Assembly (NCBI GenBank): GCA_021442155.1
Contig: CM038228.1
Coordinates: 10,643,179-10,707,178, forward strand
From: Cymbidium sinense
Taxonomy: Eukaryota > Streptophyta > Magnoliopsida > Asparagales > Orchidaceae
DNA: 64,000 nt
Direction: 5' to 3'
A program made the position numbers and the translations under genes. The notes under the pieces are model-generated. The model saw only the letters and a program-made list of their open reading frames with translations. It ran no database searches and was not told where the DNA came from. Each line of letters opens with the position of its first letter. Within the stretch, counting starts at the first letter, position 1. This document shows positions 61,261-64,000 of the stretch, piece after piece.

Positions 61261-61883
61261 CATATATATATAACTAACAGTTAACCGATTTAGTATTTTC
61301 TTTTTTTTTTTTTTTTTGGCTGAATTTATTGAATAATAACAAAATGATTTTTTTTTACAAATATTATTCTCCCACATTTTAAATCATCATCGTCGATCTC
61401 ATATAAAGGTTATTTTTACATTTCAGATTTATTTAAGCAATTATGTTTCATAAGTGAGCAAGGTTTAGACAATTTATAATTAACATCTGAATTACTCAAC
61501 TTAAACAGGCTAGAAATCTAACTTAAAAAACATTAAATCCCCAAAAATATTAAAACAAACAGTATTACATTACTTTTTTAACGGAGATAACGGCTAATTT
61601 ATAAAAAAAACTTAAAATAGCATAATATAAATATAACTTAAAAATATAGAGCCGATTGCAAACGTTTTGAAATATCAAAAATGAGAATCACAACTCTTCA
61701 GCAGAACTAAAAAAAAATCTGGACAGCATACAAGGATTTAAGAGGAGAAAAAAAAGTAAGAATTGAGAAATAGAGGAGAAAGAATGTAAATTGAAGGAGA
61801 GGAGGAGAGCCGATCGACGGTAACGGTTACTTCTGGTAATAGACGAGAGATAAAAAAACTACATTGTCTTCTATTCACTGTAA

Positions 61884-62869
61884 TCAGTTTAGAGGAGAAG
61901 AATAGTCACAAAATGCAATAGAACTTAAATTCATGTGCAGCACTGTCATTTTCGTAATCCACGGATGCCCTGTAAATAATCCAAATCAAAATAATAATAA
62001 ATTAATAACATCATATTGGTGAAATCTGAATATATATGAAAAAATATATATATTTGTTTTCTAAAGAACTGAATTTGGAAGTGAACTCACTGAGCACTTG
62101 CTCTGCTGAGAGCCTCCTGGCTGGATCTCTATCCAGCATCTTCATTATCAGATCCTCTTTAGGCGATGACCAATGGAAAAATTCCTTGGGGAAGCAAAGT
62201 GGATCGCCTTTTTTCACAGCAGAGAATATCTCTTCTTCGGAATTACCATTAAACGGTAATGTCTGGCTCAACATCACGTAGAGGACGACCCCAGCGCTCC
62301 ACATATCCACCTTCTCGTCGTACTCTTGGCCGACGATCACCTCCGGCGCCATATAAGCAGGCGTTCCCACTCTTCCCTTCAAAGCTTTTGAACCCTTTTT
62401 GAATAACGCGGCGCAGCCAAAATCTGCGAGAATTACACAGCCATTGGAATCAAATAAGATATTCTCCGGTTTAATATCTCGATGTACGATGCCACGGCGG
62501 TGGCATTCAGCAATAGCTTGGACCAGTTCTGTGATGAGCGCAGCGGCCTGGCTCTCGTGAAAGGGTCCGTGATGGACAATTCGGTAAAAGAGATCAGAGC
62601 CAGGACAGAGATCAAGGATTACATAGACGGCTGTCAAGTCCTCGTAGACATTATGAATCTGAATGCAGCGTGCGTTCCCGGAGGCGGCAAGGAGCGTGAG
62701 CTTGATCTCCGAGTAGACCGAATGGCGGTTGAAGAAAGTTGAGAACTTGTCCATGATTTTCACTGCGAAGGCCTTGCCGGTAGAGACAGAAACGCATCGG
62801 TAAACAGCACCGAACTGTCCGTGGCCGAGCAGTTCTCCGATGCGGAAGTCCGCCCAAATCTTCGTCCAT
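61884..62869 (-). CDS. PEP carboxylase kinase-like Ser/Thr protein kinase (apparent frameshift near start)
   Basis: Minimal CDPK/SnRK-superfamily kinase with no regulatory domain, as in PPCK (which phosphorylates PEP carboxylase) or the PEPKR relatives. Exon 1 is 62,869-62,091, the intron 62,090-61,970 (121 bp, GTGAGT...TTTACAG), exon 2 61,969-61,884, stop TGA. Motifs in order: FRIGELLGHGQFGAVYRC (glycine loop), AFAVKIMDK (ATP Lys), HRRGIVHRDIKPEN (catalytic loop), LADFGCAALF (DFG), VGTPAYMAPEVI, EKVDMWSAGVVLYVML, RRLSAEQVL; exon 2 opens with the conserved HPWI. The only ATG upstream, 62,869 in GAGAGATGGACG, is one base out of frame with the kinase frame, which itself meets a stop just upstream without an ATG. 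Exon lengths total 865 = 3x288+1, so a single extra base (about 62,850-62,857) explains it, giving some 287 residues, the usual PPCK size. The family is certain as a kinase and probable as PPCK-like; whether the frameshift is real is open. Confidence 0.85.
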
Positions 62870-63060
62870 CTCTCTCTCTTTCAATGCCGTGAAGAGAATC
62901 TGTAATTATTTTTGGAACGTTATCTGAATGCGGAGCAGGGTGAAGCGGAGGGCAATGTAGAGGAATGAGTATTGAGGAGGAACGCTCTCAATTTAAAGAC
63001 TTCTATAAGTTTATCTTCAGAAATGTTGGGATTTTATATTTATTTTTGGAAATATCCAAA
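62870..63060 (-). promoter_or_regulatory. Likely promoter and 5' UTR of the kinase gene
   Basis: The minus strand has a TATA-like AAATATAAAAT at about 63,031-63,041, some 165 bp before the ATG, and a GA-rich run (GAAAGAGAGAGAG) directly before the ATG. This is an inference from position. Confidence 0.35.
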
Positions 63061-63769
63061 TCTCACAGGCTCACAGCCAACGTCCGTCTCGACAGCTTTG
63101 CGATGAAAAGAAAATCAAATACAAAAAATATATTTTTGATTGCAAATTTAAACGTGGGTCGTAAATAAGTAATTGTTTTTAAAAAATTATGTAGATATTA
63201 TTCAAAAATATAAATTTTAACTTTTTAATATATATTATTTGAGCTAAAAATAATTATGTTCAATATTAAAAATAATTATATTTTTATTCATTCAAAATCA
63301 AATTGAGCTGATCAAATTTAAGTTTGATTATTTTAATGTAGTTTAAAAAATAATTTGATCAATTTAATTTTTAAAATTTTAAAAAATAATTGGTGCATCT
63401 AATGAATTAATAAAATCATTTAAACCGATCAAAAGCACAATCCCATGAGCTATGTAAATAAATTATTGTTCAGTTTAAGCAAGTTACATTTTCATTTCTT
63501 TCAAATTAAAGAAAACATAAGTGTACTCATAAAATAATACAAATAAGGTTCAGAGTATTTATGAACATAAAATTTAAAATCAAAAGGACATTAATTATTA
63601 AAATTTTAAAAACTGATTATATATATATATATATATAGATTATTGTTATAAATAGATTAGTTGTTAGAGAGATGTAAAATTATTTGATAAGATACGAAAT
63701 ATATTTTTAAGATAATACAGTGAAATTAATTGCTGCTTGGAAATGCTCTTGCATTTGCATTACTCAAAA
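63061..63769. other. AT-rich intergenic DNA
   Basis: No gene or clear repeat beyond a short (TA)n at 63,619-63,637. Confidence 0.4.
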
Positions 63770-63823
63770 GTCATAAGATTCTCAGACCAAACATAACCCG
63801 GGGATTTGTTGCGAGAGAAAGAG
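63770..63823 (+). repeat. Leader-like segment shared with 11,562
   Basis: CATAAGATTCTCAGACCAAA, then CCCGGGGATTTGTTG and a GA-rich run, as upstream of the kinase pseudogene. Unlike there, no kinase sequence follows up to the window end; 63,824-64,000 shows nothing recognisable. Confidence 0.65.
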
Positions 63824-64000
63824 AATTAATAAGCAACTGATATGCGAAATCTGATACTTTGATATAAGAGCTCATACCTCTATTTTTATCTCGCCACTAC
63901 CACGATCATAATAGATTAATCCTAACCATTGGATGATAACTAACTTCTTCTATATATACCTCCATTGTACCTCAATATGGTCAATATATTTTAGCTATGC

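Noticed and set aside
62482..62742. 86-codon plus-strand frame opposite the kinase gene
   Set aside because: Shadow of the conserved kinase coding sequence.
1..64000. tRNA, rRNA or organelle-derived segments
   Set aside because: No cloverleaf box A/B pair and no rRNA or plastid-like stretch was recognised by eye; a tRNAscan or organelle search was not possible.

Overview
The window is AT-rich nuclear DNA of a flowering plant. It is almost entirely transposable-element and satellite sequence, with a single near-intact cellular gene at the right end. The plant signs are a Tekay/Del-type chromodomain Ty3/gypsy element with a tRNA-iMet primer site, MULE transposase and plant mobile domain (PMD) relics, a plant-type Ulp1 protease relic, many (TA)n and (CT)n tracts, and a PEP-carboxylase-kinase-like (PPCK-like) gene with one intron near its 3' end. 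The species cannot be told from the sequence.

Layout. 0.65-11.0 kb: about 43 copies of a ~146 bp satellite in three same-direction blocks (0.66-1.33, 2.09-4.94, 8.41-10.8 kb). Most copies carry the palindrome TACTCTC-NN-GAGAGTA. A decayed minus-strand Ulp1/C48 protease-type transposon gene (5.1-8.0 kb) lies between blocks two and three. 11.56-12.15 kb: a plus-strand PPCK-like pseudogene. 12.2-18.6 kb: AT-rich DNA with (CT)n tandem repeats, a small GC-rich island and LTR debris. 18.7-21.79 kb: plus-strand Ty3/gypsy gag-protease relic, which breaks off directly into a MULE transposase relic (21.79-22.9 kb), followed by a PMD relic (23.6-25.0 kb) and a fold-back repeat (25.16-25.74 kb).

27.9-43.8 kb: a minus-strand chromodomain gypsy element (two ~2 kb LTRs, PBS, gag, protease, RT, RNase H, integrase, chromodomain). 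It is split exactly inside the integrase by a 7,406 bp insertion (30,804-38,209) that has TG...CA ends and a 5 bp target duplication but no recognisable coding. A second, ragged chromodomain/3' end follows the right LTR, so the element is a tandem LTR-internal-LTR-internal structure. 44.4-46.3 kb: ~255-290 bp tandem repeats, then a terminal fragment of the same family as the 7.4 kb insertion, inverted. 49.6-59.1 kb: a second MULE+PMD element on the minus strand, interrupted by LTR debris and by a decayed acidic-protein fragment that may be of host origin. 60.4-61.3 kb: long (TA)n tracts. 61.9-62.9 kb: the PPCK-like kinase gene, minus strand, two exons, with an apparent one-base frameshift just after its start.

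At the largest scale the order is mirrored: PPCK pseudogene(+), MULE-PMD(+), fold-back ... fold-back-like repeats, PMD-MULE(-), PPCK(-). This suggests either an old inverted duplication or repeated insertion of the same families on both sides. Apart from the kinase, nothing here looks able to make a functional protein. All positions of decayed genes are approximate to tens of bases.
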